IMG/VR virus record: IMGVR_UViG_3300035659_001663
Span: 1-64,000 of that record
Origin: a virus
DNA: 64,000 nucleotides
Direction: 5' to 3' (one strand)
This document shows, piece after piece, positions 34,399 through 44,052 of the stretch (position 1 is its first letter; every line of letters begins with the position of its first letter). The notes below the pieces were generated by a model, which was given only the letters and a program-made list of their open reading frames with translations, had not been told where the DNA came from and made no database searches. A program made the translations under genes and the position numbers.

Positions 34399-34622
34399 TT
34401 CAATTGATTAATGGGTTTGCAATAATTGTTGACGACAAACAGTTCAGTCGTTGCAAATGGCAATTCACTAGCACATTTCATTTTAGCAAGTTCATTACAG
34501 TGACTGACATTCATGGGCATAAAATAACTGTACCAAAAAAGTATATATTACTATTTGAGTTGTATAATGAAGAAATCAAGACGCAAAAAAATCAAGACAA
34601 TTCCATTGCCAGCATCATTTGA
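34386..34622 (+). CDS. Hypothetical small protein
   Basis: A 78-residue protein whose start lies 12 bp inside the UDG-like gene. Its beta-rich body (VIQLINGFAIIVDDKQF, then FITVTDIHGHKITVPKKYILL) suggests a small domain. It overlaps the next frame by 56 bp at its 3' end. No family recognised. Confidence 0.5.
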   Translation: MSHVIQLINGFAIIVDDKQFSRCKWQFTSTFHFSKFITVTDIHGHKITVPKKYILLFELYNEEIKTQKNQDNSIASII

Positions 34623-34944
34623 TGAGACAAATCAAATGTTAAAGGCTAAGTTTTCAGTTAAATACATTAACTATGTCACTAATAATGGTATAATCAGGTT
34701 CGGTTGGCTAATATCTAATGAGCAATCGATTGATGAAGCAATTAAGTTATTGAAAGTTCAAGCAGCACCTATTTACATACTAGGTCGATTTGCAAGTGCT
34801 GTTGTTTCATGGAATGCAATTAAGATAAACATGATGGGTAGTCTGTATAAAAGCGGTGAAGAATCTGATAAGTTTAGAACAGATGATTTTGACATTACTA
34901 AAAGTAAACTAACTGAGTGGTATAAGATCTGCAATAATGAATGA
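34567..34944 (+). CDS. Hypothetical protein
   Basis: A 125-residue protein starting at the ATG at 34567; a TTG four codons upstream is also in frame. The N-terminus is very basic (KKSRRKKIKT). The body has strand-helix repeats (GIIRFGWLISNEQSIDEAIKLL). It lies in a run of overlapping small genes between the UDG-like gene and gyrase. No function recognised. Confidence 0.5.
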   Translation: MKKSRRKKIKTIPLPASFDETNQMLKAKFSVKYINYVTNNGIIRFGWLISNEQSIDEAIKLLKVQAAPIYILGRFASAVVSWNAIKINMMGSLYKSGEESDKFRTDDFDITKSKLTEWYKICNNE

Positions 34945-35134
34945 TTACTCTTGGACGTATGCGCATGAATTTGATGAAGAGGATAGTGAAGTGCCATCAT
35001 TACTTAGAGATAGATTTTGGTCAAAAATTAGATCTGATCTATACAAAAAGATTTGTAAGGGTAAGGGCGGCGGATCACAATGGTTATTTATACTCGGAAA
35101 AAATCTACTTGTAATGGTGAAAAAATACAATTGA
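34937..35134 (+). CDS. Hypothetical small protein
   Basis: A 65-residue frame that begins with an acidic segment (HEFDEEDSEVPSLL) and ends basic. It overlaps both neighbours, 8 bp with the upstream gene and 55 bp with the downstream one. The long overlap makes it uncertain which parts are translated. Confidence 0.4.
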   Translation: MNDYSWTYAHEFDEEDSEVPSLLRDRFWSKIRSDLYKKICKGKGGGSQWLFILGKNLLVMVKKYN

Positions 35135-35358
35135 CAAAAAAGAGTTTTCAGGCACTTGAAAGAATAGTTGAGTATCTTAATACAAGTGAAGGAATAGATA
35201 GTTTGATTAATATTGGAGAGACTCAAGCACCAGAATCAGTAGATGATTTGATTGATGTTTTACAGGCTTCAAAAACTAGTAATGAAGTTAGACAAACAGA
35301 ATTCAAAATCTTTTTGAAGAATAGAGAAAGACTGCTGAGAACTATTTCAAATTATTAA
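35080..35358 (+). CDS. Hypothetical small helical protein
   Basis: A 92-residue mostly helical protein (KKSFQALERIVEYLN, then IDVLQASKTSNEVRQTEFKIFLKNRERLL). Its start overlaps the preceding frame by 55 bp, and a FmdB-like gene follows after 9 bp. No family recognised. Confidence 0.5.
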   Translation: MVIYTRKKSTCNGEKIQLTKKSFQALERIVEYLNTSEGIDSLINIGETQAPESVDDLIDVLQASKTSNEVRQTEFKIFLKNRERLLRTISNY

Positions 35359-35367
35359 AGGAGGAAC

Positions 35368-35628
35368 ATGATTTACGACTATCGATGCGAATGTGGGAAT
35401 ATACAAGAAGAAATGCATGGGATGAATGAAAATCCTGTAATAGTTTGTAAGAAGTGCACAAAGACGATGCAACGAATTATTACTGGCGGCGCAGGCGTAG
35501 TATTTAAGGGTGGCGGGTGGCCATCAGCTGACGCAAGATTCAAAGACTCAATGACAAAAAAGAGTGCTCGAAAAGCTCAAAAAGCCAAAGATCACAACAA
35601 ACCTGTTACATCATTAGGTGATCTCTAA
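35368..35628 (+). CDS. FmdB-like zinc-ribbon protein
   Basis: An 86-residue protein with AAAGGAGG before the ATG. YDYRCECGNIQEEMHGMNENPVIVCKKC is the FmdB zinc ribbon (CxC and CxxC ligands), followed by the usual MQRIITGGAGVVFKGGGWP tail. A related gene occurs at 44053. Such small ribbons are common in phages, and their role is not settled. The 156 bp after it hold no recognisable gene. Confidence 0.75.
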   Translation: MIYDYRCECGNIQEEMHGMNENPVIVCKKCTKTMQRIITGGAGVVFKGGGWPSADARFKDSMTKKSARKAQKAKDHNKPVTSLGDL

Positions 35629-35784
35629 TTGTCAAAGTAAAAATTGTCTACAGCTATTGCTTTGTCGTTTGATATAAATTCTAGGATTGTAATGGTAAAT
35701 GATAAGATCTATTGGTTATTTGAATACTAAGACTGAGGATAGGTTTTTGATGTTTTCTATGTTAGTCTGCCTGATTATGGTATC

Positions 35785-35997
35785 ATGAAGTTTGTCGTTG
35801 TCTATACGAATTGCGACTGTGCAAGTGGAAAGACAATTCGTAGAGATCGTATTTGGAACTTGGGTCCTCGATGTCCTCATTGTTACAAAATACTGGGACC
35901 GATGCAATACACAATTCATGAAGAAATAACTGCTAAGAATTTAGACGAAGCTTATAGGAAATGGAGAGAAATCAAAGATGGCCAAAGAAAAAGATAA
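35785..35997 (+). CDS. Hypothetical zinc-binding small protein
   Basis: A 70-residue protein with two Cys pairs (NCDC and RCPHCYKILG) likely to bind zinc, and a basic C-terminal helix. Its last 20 bp overlap the GyrB start, so it is probably translated just before gyrase. Function unknown. Confidence 0.55.
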   Translation: MKFVVVYTNCDCASGKTIRRDRIWNLGPRCPHCYKILGPMQYTIHEEITAKNLDEAYRKWREIKDGQRKR

Positions 35998-37912
35998 GTA
36001 CGACGAACATTCAATTCAACAACTAGATGATAGGTCACACGTAAGACTACGACCATCAATGTATGTGGGTGATACTGGCTTATTTGGTTTACATCATCTA
36101 GTATATGAAGTCGTAGACAATAGCATCGATGAAATCACTAATGGTTATGGAGATACTATTACCTGTATTATCCATAAAGATGGATTCGTTACCGAAAGTG
36201 ACAATGGTCGTGGCATTCCGGTGGGCATCAAAAAAGAGACAGGCAAGTCAGCAGCTGAAATGGTGATGACATCTCTACGCTCTGGCGGCAAATTCAATAG
36301 TACTTCTTACAAAACATCTTCAGGTCTACATGGTATTGGAGTTTCTGCTGTCAATTTTCTATCTGATCATCTAGACTTGACTATCTGTCGTGAAGGTTTC
36401 TCTTGGCAACAATCTTACAAAAAGGGATTGGCTGTTTCTCCCTTTGGCAAAGGCGCTGCTACTGACAAAACAGGCACTACAGTCAAGTTCAAACCTGATC
36501 ACACAATTTTCCAAACAATAGACTTTCAATACAAGATCTTACATGATCGGTTAAAAGAATTAGCCTATTTGAATAAAGGTGTGAAAATCGAAGTTGTTGA
36601 TGAACGAACAGAAGAAAGAGCTGAATTCTATTCTGACGGCGGAATAGTGGCTTTTATTGAAGATTTGAATAAAGGTAAAGAATCTCTTGGACCAATTATT
36701 CATCTTGATGAAAGTGTCAAGGTCAAGAATGAGACAGTAGGTAATTATGATGTCAGGATAGAAATTGCATTTCAATACAATAATGGTTACTCTGACATCA
36801 TCTATTCTTTTGCTAATAATGTAAATACTAGGGATGGTGGATCACATCTATCTGGGTTCAAATCAGCTTTGCTTGAAGCCATCGTCAAGTATTCTGAGAA
36901 GAAGAAGTTGTTCAAGGGACTAGATATTCGACCGACTCCTCGTGATGTATTGGAAGGTTTGGCTTCGATAATCTCAGTTAAGTTACCAAATCCTGAGTTT
37001 GAAGGTCAGACAAAATCTACATTGGGTAATCCTGAAATCAAGGAAATTGTTTATAATCAGGTACTTGACGCAATTACATCGTATTTTTCAAGCAATGATG
37101 ATATCGCGATGCTAATTGCCAGTAAGGTTTCGCAAGCTTGTATAGCAAGGGAAGAAGCTAGGAAAGCTCGTGATGCAGTTCGGAGAAAGAATGTTTTGTC
37201 ATCATCAATCTTGCCTGGCAAGTTGGCCGATTGCTCAAGCAAGAATGTCGATATTTGCGAAGTCTTCGTGGTAGAAGGTGATTCTGCAGCCGGTTCTGCT
37301 AAGATGGGACGTAACAGAATTTTTCAAGCAGTTTTACCATTAAAGGGTAAAATTTTGAACGTCGAAAAGAGCGAGTTGTCTGAGATACTCGAGAATAAAG
37401 AAGTAAAAGCACTGATTGCAGCAATTGGTATAAATATCCAAACGGGCGACATTTCAAAGCTTCGATATGGTAAGATTATCATTAATTGCGACGCTGATGT
37501 CGATGGCGCTCACATTTCGTCATTATTGTTGACAGTGTTTTTCAGGTTTATGAAACCATTGTTAACAGAAGGTCATGTCTATATAGCTCAACCTCCATTG
37601 TATAAAGTCAAGTATGGTATGAATGATTTTTACTTGGCAGATGACGAAGCGTTAGCTGCTTGGAAAAAGTCAGTGAAGAATCCTGATAAGGCAGTGATTA
37701 CTCGATTCAAAGGTTTGGGAGAAATGAATCCTGAACAGCTTGGTGAAACCACAATGAATCCTGCAACACGAAGGTTGGCTAAGGTCATAGTTACAGATGA
37801 AGCCGAAACAGATCGAATATTCACTATATTGATGGGCAATGATGTTGATAGTCGAAGAGAGTACATTGTACAGAACGCATTGATGATAGATGAAGATGCA
37901 ATTGACGCATAA
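35978..37912 (+). CDS. gyrB: DNA gyrase subunit B (type IIA topoisomerase ATPase subunit)
   Basis: A 644-residue GHKL-ATPase and TOPRIM subunit. ATP-site residues lie in YEVVDNSIDE (E44 as base, N48 for Mg), ESDNGRGIP and GLHGIGVSAVN. The TOPRIM domain has VVEGDSAAGSA and DADVDGAHI, with the C-terminal GLGEMNPEQL module complete. It is the length of bacterial GyrB/ParE. The partner subunit follows 10 bp later. With the GyrA-box-like motif of the partner, gyrase is more likely than topoisomerase IV. It would use ATP to drive strand passage in phage DNA. Confidence 0.95.
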   Translation: MAKEKDKYDEHSIQQLDDRSHVRLRPSMYVGDTGLFGLHHLVYEVVDNSIDEITNGYGDTITCIIHKDGFVTESDNGRGIPVGIKKETGKSAAEMVMTSLRSGGKFNSTSYKTSSGLHGIGVSAVNFLSDHLDLTICREGFSWQQSYKKGLAVSPFGKGAATDKTGTTVKFKPDHTIFQTIDFQYKILHDRLKELAYLNKGVKIEVVDERTEERAEFYSDGGIVAFIEDLNKGKESLGPIIHLDESVKVKNETVGNYDVRIEIAFQYNNGYSDIIYSFANNVNTRDGGSHLSGFKSALLEAIVKYSEKKKLFKGLDIRPTPRDVLEGLASIISVKLPNPEFEGQTKSTLGNPEIKEIVYNQVLDAITSYFSSNDDIAMLIASKVSQACIAREEARKARDAVRRKNVLSSSILPGKLADCSSKNVDICEVFVVEGDSAAGSAKMGRNRIFQAVLPLKGKILNVEKSELSEILENKEVKALIAAIGINIQTGDISKLRYGKIIINCDADVDGAHISSLLLTVFFRFMKPLLTEGHVYIAQPPLYKVKYGMNDFYLADDEALAAWKKSVKNPDKAVITRFKGLGEMNPEQLGETTMNPATRRLAKVIVTDEAETDRIFTILMGNDVDSRREYIVQNALMIDEDAIDA

Positions 37913-37922
37913 GGAGTGAAAG

Positions 37923-40580
37923 ATGGCTGATGAGATTGAAGATCGAGAAGAAGATCAAGAAGAGCAAGTGAATATTGATCAAGAAATTGGTCAGTTTGAT
38001 GTGAAGTCACATGAAGTATTGCCTAAGATGTATTTGGCTTATGCTTTGAGTGTCATCAAAGATCGATCATTGCCAGATATTCGTGACGGGCTAAAGCCTG
38101 TTGCACGACGTATACTATTCAGCATGAATGAAATGGGTCTTATGCATAACAAGCCGACAAGGAAATCTGCAAGAGTTGTTGGCGACGTTATGGGCAGACT
38201 TCATCCTCATGGCGACGGGGCAATATATGGCACTGCCGTCCGAATCGCGCAACCGTTTACAACTAGATATCCGTTAATAATTGGTCAAGGTAATTTTGGA
38301 TCATTAGAAGATCCGCCAGCTGCAATGCGATATACAGAAATGAAGATGGCTGAAATTACGCAAGAGGTTGTAGCTGATCTTGACAAAGAGACTGTTGACT
38401 TCAAACCTAATTTTGATGGCACATTACAAGAGCCCAAAGTATTGCCTACGAGACTTCCATTGTTTTTGCTGAATGGTTCTATTGGCATTGCTGTTGGTAT
38501 GGCTACTTCTGCACCACCGCACAATTTGACAGAAGTAGTCAATGCATTACTTGCTTTTATTGATAATGAAGACATTACTGTTGCTGAATTGACAAAGTTT
38601 ATTAAAGGACCTGATTTTCCGTCAGCAGCATATATGTTCGATTCAAATGTCAAAACTATATATGAAACTGGTCGTGGATCAGTAATTCTTCGAGCAAAAG
38701 CAGAAATCGAAGAGACTAACAAGAGACAACGAATCATAGTTACAGAATTACCATATCATGTAGATAGGTCGAAGTTGATTGCTCGAATTGCTGAGTTGTA
38801 TCAAGATAAGGAGAAAAAGCTTGAAGGTATTGAAGGTATTACAGACATTCGAGATGAATCTGATAAGACTGGAACGAGGATAGTTATTGAGTTGCGTAAG
38901 GGTGTCAAAGCCAAGATGGTTTTGAACACACTATATCGTAGAACTGAAATGCAGTCAAAACACTCTATATTGATGAGAGCATTGATTAACAATAGTCCTA
39001 AGTTAGTCGGGCTGAAGGAAGTGTTTTGGCATTTTGTGGATCATCGTAAGAGTGTTGTTATTAGACGAGCAGAATTTGATCTTAGGAGTGCAGAAAAACG
39101 AGATCATATACTACAAGGATTTTTGATTGCATTTGATAATCTCGACACGGTGATTCAAGATGTCAAGACTTCAAAATCAAATGAAGAAACTTACAAGCGA
39201 CTTCGTAAGTACAAACTGACTGATGAACAAATCAAGGCTATTCTTGAATTGAGAGTTCAACGTCTTGCTCAATTTGAACGTGATCAGATTACTACTGAAC
39301 GTAATGAGTTGGTTGCAAAGATCAATCAATTGCGACAACTATTAGATTCTGAAGACCTTGTGTTACAGACGATAAAGAATGAACTCATTGACATTAGAAC
39401 TAAATATGGTGATGAACGTCGCACAAAGATTATCAAGACGAGGCCTGAAGATGGCGGTGATGGAAATGTTGAGATTAAGGAGATTGAAGAGGTTCAAGAC
39501 GATGAAGTGATAGTGACAGTTACCCATAATGGTTTCGTAAAACGTACTCCGATTACTGAGTATAGGACTCAAAACATCAAAGGTAAAGGACTAATAGGTT
39601 GCGATGTTAAAGACGGAGATTATGTTGAAAGCATGTTCCAACTATCGACTAGAGATGCTACGTTAGTCTTTACAAACAATGGCAATTGTTACAAGATGAA
39701 TGTCTATGACATACCGTCATTGGGTCGGACAGCTTCGGGTAGTTCAATTCTAAATGTGATTGGAATGAATGAGGGTGAGAAAGTTGTAAGAGTGATACCT
39801 ATTACTAATCTTGATGGTAAAGCGTTTTTGATGGTTAGTAAAAAGGGTCAGATTAAGAAGTTGAAGTCTGAGAAATTGCGTCGACCAAGATCATCAGGTA
39901 CTAGAGTGATGGGACTCGATGAAGGTGATTTGTTGGTTGATGTTGCATTCATTGATAAGCAAGACATGAATGTTTTGATGGTTACAAGGGATGGTATATC
40001 AATACGGTTTGAAGAAAAAGCTATTCGTACATCTGGAAAGAGTAGTTCAGGTGTTCGGTCAATAAGACTGCAAGAGAACAACTACATCATTTCAATGAAT
40101 GTGTTTGAGAGTGCTAAGCATGAAGAACAGTTCATAATGATAGTGACTGAAAAGGGTTATTCAAAGAAGACAATATTGAGGAAATTTCGTATCCAGAAGA
40201 GAGGTGGACGTGGAGTTATTTGTATGGACATCAGTAGTACTACTGGCAAAATAGTATCTGCTGGAATTGCAAAGGATGAGAAGGAACAGTTCATTATTAT
40301 AACGGCCAAGGGAATTTTGATTCGGTTACGGTCAAAGCAGATTAGAAAACTTGGTCGTAATACTCAAGGTAGTCGCATTCAGAATGTGCAAAGTAATGAC
40401 TGTGTAGCAGCTGTTGCATTTCTTGGAATTGTAGATGAAGATGTCAAGTTTGATAAAGTACAAGATGCTGAAACTGATGCGAATGAAGTTATTGAGGATA
40501 AGGATGATGATAGTGAGTTTGCAAATGATGATGGTGAAGAAGATAATTCAAAAGAAGTAGATGATGACGAAAAAGAGTAA
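37923..40580 (+). CDS. gyrA: DNA gyrase subunit A, with GyrA-box-like motif
   Basis: An 885-residue cleavage subunit with AAGGAG before the ATG. It has LPDIRDGLKPVARRIL, GDVMGRLHPHGDGAIYG and catalytic Y137 in AMRYTEMKM. The C-terminal domain has repeated propeller blades and QKRGGRG at 758-764, matching the GyrA box that wraps DNA and allows negative supercoiling. A long acidic tail (DDDEKE at the end) follows, as in tails that tune gyrase activity. The end overlaps the next small gene by 20 bp. It cuts and rejoins DNA with GyrB. Confidence 0.95.
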   Translation: MADEIEDREEDQEEQVNIDQEIGQFDVKSHEVLPKMYLAYALSVIKDRSLPDIRDGLKPVARRILFSMNEMGLMHNKPTRKSARVVGDVMGRLHPHGDGAIYGTAVRIAQPFTTRYPLIIGQGNFGSLEDPPAAMRYTEMKMAEITQEVVADLDKETVDFKPNFDGTLQEPKVLPTRLPLFLLNGSIGIAVGMATSAPPHNLTEVVNALLAFIDNEDITVAELTKFIKGPDFPSAAYMFDSNVKTIYETGRGSVILRAKAEIEETNKRQRIIVTELPYHVDRSKLIARIAELYQDKEKKLEGIEGITDIRDESDKTGTRIVIELRKGVKAKMVLNTLYRRTEMQSKHSILMRALINNSPKLVGLKEVFWHFVDHRKSVVIRRAEFDLRSAEKRDHILQGFLIAFDNLDTVIQDVKTSKSNEETYKRLRKYKLTDEQIKAILELRVQRLAQFERDQITTERNELVAKINQLRQLLDSEDLVLQTIKNELIDIRTKYGDERRTKIIKTRPEDGGDGNVEIKEIEEVQDDEVIVTVTHNGFVKRTPITEYRTQNIKGKGLIGCDVKDGDYVESMFQLSTRDATLVFTNNGNCYKMNVYDIPSLGRTASGSSILNVIGMNEGEKVVRVIPITNLDGKAFLMVSKKGQIKKLKSEKLRRPRSSGTRVMGLDEGDLLVDVAFIDKQDMNVLMVTRDGISIRFEEKAIRTSGKSSSGVRSIRLQENNYIISMNVFESAKHEEQFIMIVTEKGYSKKTILRKFRIQKRGGRGVICMDISSTTGKIVSAGIAKDEKEQFIIITAKGILIRLRSKQIRKLGRNTQGSRIQNVQSNDCVAAVAFLGIVDEDVKFDKVQDAETDANEVIEDKDDDSEFANDDGEEDNSKEVDDDEKE

Positions 40581-40794
40581 AGATCATATATCAGTGTGGC
40601 CATTTAGGCAAGCGCCGTCTGATATCAAAGAATTGACGTCTCAGGGTGATGATGAAGATTGGGTTGTATTTATTCCAAAAGCGCTTGCAGTTTCAGATAA
40701 TCCGAAACCTTTTTGGATAGAAGCAACTGATAGTATGCGAGAACCAGTTCAGATTGAAGTTGAAGATGGCACATTTTTTGTTGGATGTCATTAG
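40561..40794 (+). CDS. Hypothetical small protein
   Basis: A 77-residue protein beginning inside the GyrA end and ending just before TopA, so it is coupled to both topoisomerases. It is mixed alpha/beta with aromatic residues (ISVWPFRQAP, then PKPFWIEATD). No family recognised; a role as a topoisomerase accessory is only a guess from position. Confidence 0.55.
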   Translation: MMTKKSKDHISVWPFRQAPSDIKELTSQGDDEDWVVFIPKALAVSDNPKPFWIEATDSMREPVQIEVEDGTFFVGCH

Positions 40795-40802
40795 GAGAAA
40801 TA

Positions 40803-42857
40803 ATGAAGACATTAATTATTGTAGAGTCACCTGGTAAAATCAAGACTATTCAAGGTATATTGGGTGCGAATTATTTGATAAAAGCTACGATTGGGCATCT
40901 GTACCACATTGATCCCAAAGATGATGCCATTGACATTGAAAACAATTTCGAACCAAGATATGTGGCTATTACAAAGAAGAAAGATGTAATTAAAGATCTC
41001 AAAACAGCTGCGGCAACTTGTGACGACGTCATTATTTGTAGTGATGAAGACCGTGAAGGAGAAAATATTGCATTTTCTGTAGCAAAATTTGTTCTTAAAG
41101 ATTTGAATGTGAAAAGAGCGGCATTTCAGGAGATAACAAAGACTGCAATATTGAATGCTGTAAGAAATCCTCGAAGAATTAACATGGACTTAGTGAATGC
41201 ACAGAAAGCGCGGTCTGTGCTAGATATGCTTGTAGGATTCAAAGTGTCACCGATATTGTGGAGAAAAGTTTGTAATGGTACATCAGCTGGTCGAGTACAA
41301 TCTATTGGTCTCATGCTTATTGTAGAGCGCCAAAAAGAAATCGATGCATTCAAACCCGAAGAGTATTGGGATATTACTGGATTGTTTTCTACGAGTAAAA
41401 ACGAAGAATTCAAATCTACGTATAAGAGTGACGAGAAGTTAATCTCAGAAGGTCAAGTTTCAAGTATACTGGATTCTATAGGCAAGATCAAGACTTGGTC
41501 TGTGAAGTCAATCTCCAAATCTAGAAAGAACAGATCGCCACAACCAGTATTCAATACTTCATCATTACAGCAATTCTGTTCTTCGACCTTCAGTTGGGAC
41601 GGTAAAAAGACGATGAAAGTCGCTCAGTCACTTTACGAAGGGTTTGCGATTGGCAATCATGAACGAATGGGATTGATAACATATCATAGAACAGATACTG
41701 TCGTAGTTAGTACTGAAGCTATGACAGGTCTAAGAGACTTCATCAAGACTTCTTTTGGTAGCAAGTATTTGCCTGATCAACCAATCATCTACAAGTCAAA
41801 GAACAAAAATGCACAAGAAGCACACGAAGGCATACGACCAACTCATTTGGAAATCTCTCTGAGTGAAGCAAAGAAAAGTCTTGAAGAAGATGAATATAGA
41901 TTGTATGAAGCAATCTACTACAAATTTGTCTCTTGCCAAATGACAGACGCAATATTTGATGTCACTAAGATTGAGATTACTTCAAGTGATAACAAACACA
42001 TGTTTGTTGCAAATGGACAAGTCTTAGTATTTGATGGATTTTTGAAGTGTTGGCCATATTCGACTGCTAAAGAGGAATCATTACCAAGTTTAGTTGAAAA
42101 TGAGAATGTAGTATTGAAAGATTCGAAGGGTGAACAGCATTTTACAAAGCCACCAGCAATGTATAATACAGCGTCTGTAGTTAAGAAGCTTGAAGAAGAG
42201 GGTATTGGTCGGCCGTCAACGTATGCGACTATTATTGACACTTTGCTGAAGAGACAATATGTGGAGAAAAAGGGCAAAGCATTTGTGCCGACTGAATTGG
42301 GAAAGAAAGTTGGTGAGTATTTAGTGAGTGCGTTTCCTGAATTGATGAACATGAATTTTACAGCACGTATTGAAGATCAGCTTGATGACGTTGCCGATGC
42401 TACAAAGGTTTGGTATAATGTAGTTGATGGATTTTATACAGAACTTAAGAAGCGGTTAGATGTGGCTAAAGAATCTAAGGGTGTGAAAAATCAAGGTACA
42501 ACTGATATTACATGTCCTACGTGTAACAAGTTTAAGTTGGTGAAAAGATTTAGTAGGTTTGGATCATTTTATGGTTGCGATGGATTTCGTGACAAAGAAA
42601 ATCAATGCACAGCGACATTCAAGATCGGGCCTGAAGGCGAGCCAATCGTCAAAGAAGTAAAAGAGAAGCGATATCTTGAGGGTGTAAAGTGTGACAAGTG
42701 TGGATCGCCAATCATAATTAGGACTGGGCACAAGTCAGGCAAAGAATTCGGTGGGTGTTCGAAATTTCCTAAGTGTCATAGAATGTTCTCTATGGATGGC
42801 TCGCCAATTGAATATAAGAGCAAACATCATAAAAAGTCTAAAAAAGATGAAGACTGA
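40803..42857 (+). CDS. topA: DNA topoisomerase I (type IA)
   Basis: A 684-residue type IA enzyme. The ATG at 40803 has AGGAG upstream; an in-frame ATG at 40785 lacks it. It has the TOPRIM start TLIIVESPGKIKTI, CSDEDREGENIA and the catalytic tyrosine Y294 in MGLITYHRTDT. Two C-terminal zinc modules follow (CPTCNKF...CDGF and CDKCGSP...CSKFPKC). It relaxes negative supercoils, which balances the neighbouring gyrase. The order gyrB, gyrA, topA suggests a single supercoiling unit. Confidence 0.95.
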   Translation: MKTLIIVESPGKIKTIQGILGANYLIKATIGHLYHIDPKDDAIDIENNFEPRYVAITKKKDVIKDLKTAAATCDDVIICSDEDREGENIAFSVAKFVLKDLNVKRAAFQEITKTAILNAVRNPRRINMDLVNAQKARSVLDMLVGFKVSPILWRKVCNGTSAGRVQSIGLMLIVERQKEIDAFKPEEYWDITGLFSTSKNEEFKSTYKSDEKLISEGQVSSILDSIGKIKTWSVKSISKSRKNRSPQPVFNTSSLQQFCSSTFSWDGKKTMKVAQSLYEGFAIGNHERMGLITYHRTDTVVVSTEAMTGLRDFIKTSFGSKYLPDQPIIYKSKNKNAQEAHEGIRPTHLEISLSEAKKSLEEDEYRLYEAIYYKFVSCQMTDAIFDVTKIEITSSDNKHMFVANGQVLVFDGFLKCWPYSTAKEESLPSLVENENVVLKDSKGEQHFTKPPAMYNTASVVKKLEEEGIGRPSTYATIIDTLLKRQYVEKKGKAFVPTELGKKVGEYLVSAFPELMNMNFTARIEDQLDDVADATKVWYNVVDGFYTELKKRLDVAKESKGVKNQGTTDITCPTCNKFKLVKRFSRFGSFYGCDGFRDKENQCTATFKIGPEGEPIVKEVKEKRYLEGVKCDKCGSPIIIRTGHKSGKEFGGCSKFPKCHRMFSMDGSPIEYKSKHHKKSKKDED

Positions 42858-42984
42858 TGTAGGGTTTGTTTCAGATACTCTGCTACCAGAAGAACTTCGC
42901 CGGACTGCTACAAAACAATTACTTCTCTTCGTTTTAACAACATTACCGTAATCTGATTGCCGTTCACATCTTTTGATATTTTGT

Positions 42985-42999
42985 GCATATTTAATATGC
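42985..42999. promoter_or_regulatory. Palindrome, possible operator
   Basis: GCATATT and AATATGC form a perfect inverted repeat around a single T in the 167-bp gap between topA and the next gene. TTGATA lies about 10 bases upstream and TATATT shortly downstream. It could be a repressor site or part of a promoter; no direct evidence. Confidence 0.3.
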
Positions 43000-43024
43000 G
43001 CTATATTAAAGGAGATGAAGTCTT

Positions 43025-43213
43025 ATGTATTCAAAGACGGGTCTCAGATGTCCGGACTGCAATGAGATTAAAGATGCCATGATTCGTATTGTAATAGAGT
43101 TAGTTGACAAGAAATCAAAAGAAATAATTGAAGTCACGTACGGTGAGATAGTTTGCACTGATTGCTTTCAGGTTAGATACAAGGGTCGCACGAAGTTGAG
43201 AATTTATGTTTAA
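43025..43213 (+). CDS. Small zinc-binding protein
   Basis: A 62-residue protein with two CxxC pairs, CPDCNEIK near the start and CTDCFQVRYKG near the end, likely to bind one zinc. An AAAGGAG site lies 10 bp before the ATG. It is followed 11 bp later by the membrane protein gene. Function unknown. Confidence 0.6.
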   Translation: MYSKTGLRCPDCNEIKDAMIRIVIELVDKKSKEIIEVTYGEIVCTDCFQVRYKGRTKLRIYV

Positions 43214-43224
43214 GGAGGTAAACG

Positions 43225-44031
43225 ATGGACACTACAGTTACTAATATAACAACAATGTGGGGATTTTTTGCTCATCTTGGACCGATACAAGTTACAGCTA
43301 TGGTGTTAGTTATTGCTATTGTATTGATGATAATTATACTTGTGACTAAGCCGACAATCAAAATAGGGTCGAATAGTATTTCATTTAGGAAAAGATTAGA
43401 CGATGAAGATGATGAAAAGTTACCTGCACATGCTACATGTATACATAATGTTGATTTTTGTCATATAGTTTCAAAGACGACAGAGATTGTGACAAAGTTG
43501 TGCTATATTGACCACATTGATCGTGTAGAGAAACAAATGTCATATGTTGAAGAGAAGATGACGACAGTCAAGTCGATGTTGTTAGATAATTATTCGATGT
43601 TACTTAGAAGTAAGATTAAAGATTCGACATCAATTACAGCACATGAAGATTATATTACTTACCATAGGTTGGTCGAATCAATGTTGCGAGAGGATGTAAA
43701 GAGTTTTATAAAACGATCTATTTATGAAGAGAATTTTGAAGATTTAACTGATACTGAATTTAAAGTGTTTGTTAATGAAAAATTTGATTATATGTATCAG
43801 ATAGCGAGTGAGTTTATGGACATCTGGTACATTAGTAATAAGATGCTAATTACTAGAGATGAAATAAAAATGTCTGCTTTACAGTTAAGGCCTAAATTTC
43901 TAGACCTGTGTTTTGATGTTTATTCACGTGCAATTCGGTGGTTTCAAGAACAACAAAAAGAGAAAGATTCATTGCGCAAAGAGCTGGATGATTTTTATTA
44001 TAAAATCGTCGGCATCAAGCGTACAAATTAA
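43225..44031 (+). CDS. Hypothetical single-pass membrane protein
   Basis: A 268-residue protein with AAGGAGG before the ATG. Residues about 21-43 form one transmembrane helix (VTAMVLVIAIVLMIIILVT), and the remaining 220 residues are probably cytoplasmic and helical, including likely coiled coil (KQMSYVEEKMTTVKSMLL). Its length and layout do not match a known holin or spanin closely. It could anchor phage factors at the inner membrane. Confidence 0.6.
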   Translation: MDTTVTNITTMWGFFAHLGPIQVTAMVLVIAIVLMIIILVTKPTIKIGSNSISFRKRLDDEDDEKLPAHATCIHNVDFCHIVSKTTEIVTKLCYIDHIDRVEKQMSYVEEKMTTVKSMLLDNYSMLLRSKIKDSTSITAHEDYITYHRLVESMLREDVKSFIKRSIYEENFEDLTDTEFKVFVNEKFDYMYQIASEFMDIWYISNKMLITRDEIKMSALQLRPKFLDLCFDVYSRAIRWFQEQQKEKDSLRKELDDFYYKIVGIKRTN

Positions 44032-44052
44032 ACCAAATGAAGGAGATGCATC

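Noticed and set aside
42847-42951. 34-codon open frame after topA
   Set aside because: No ribosome binding site, overlaps the topA end, and no recognisable protein features; not listed as a gene.
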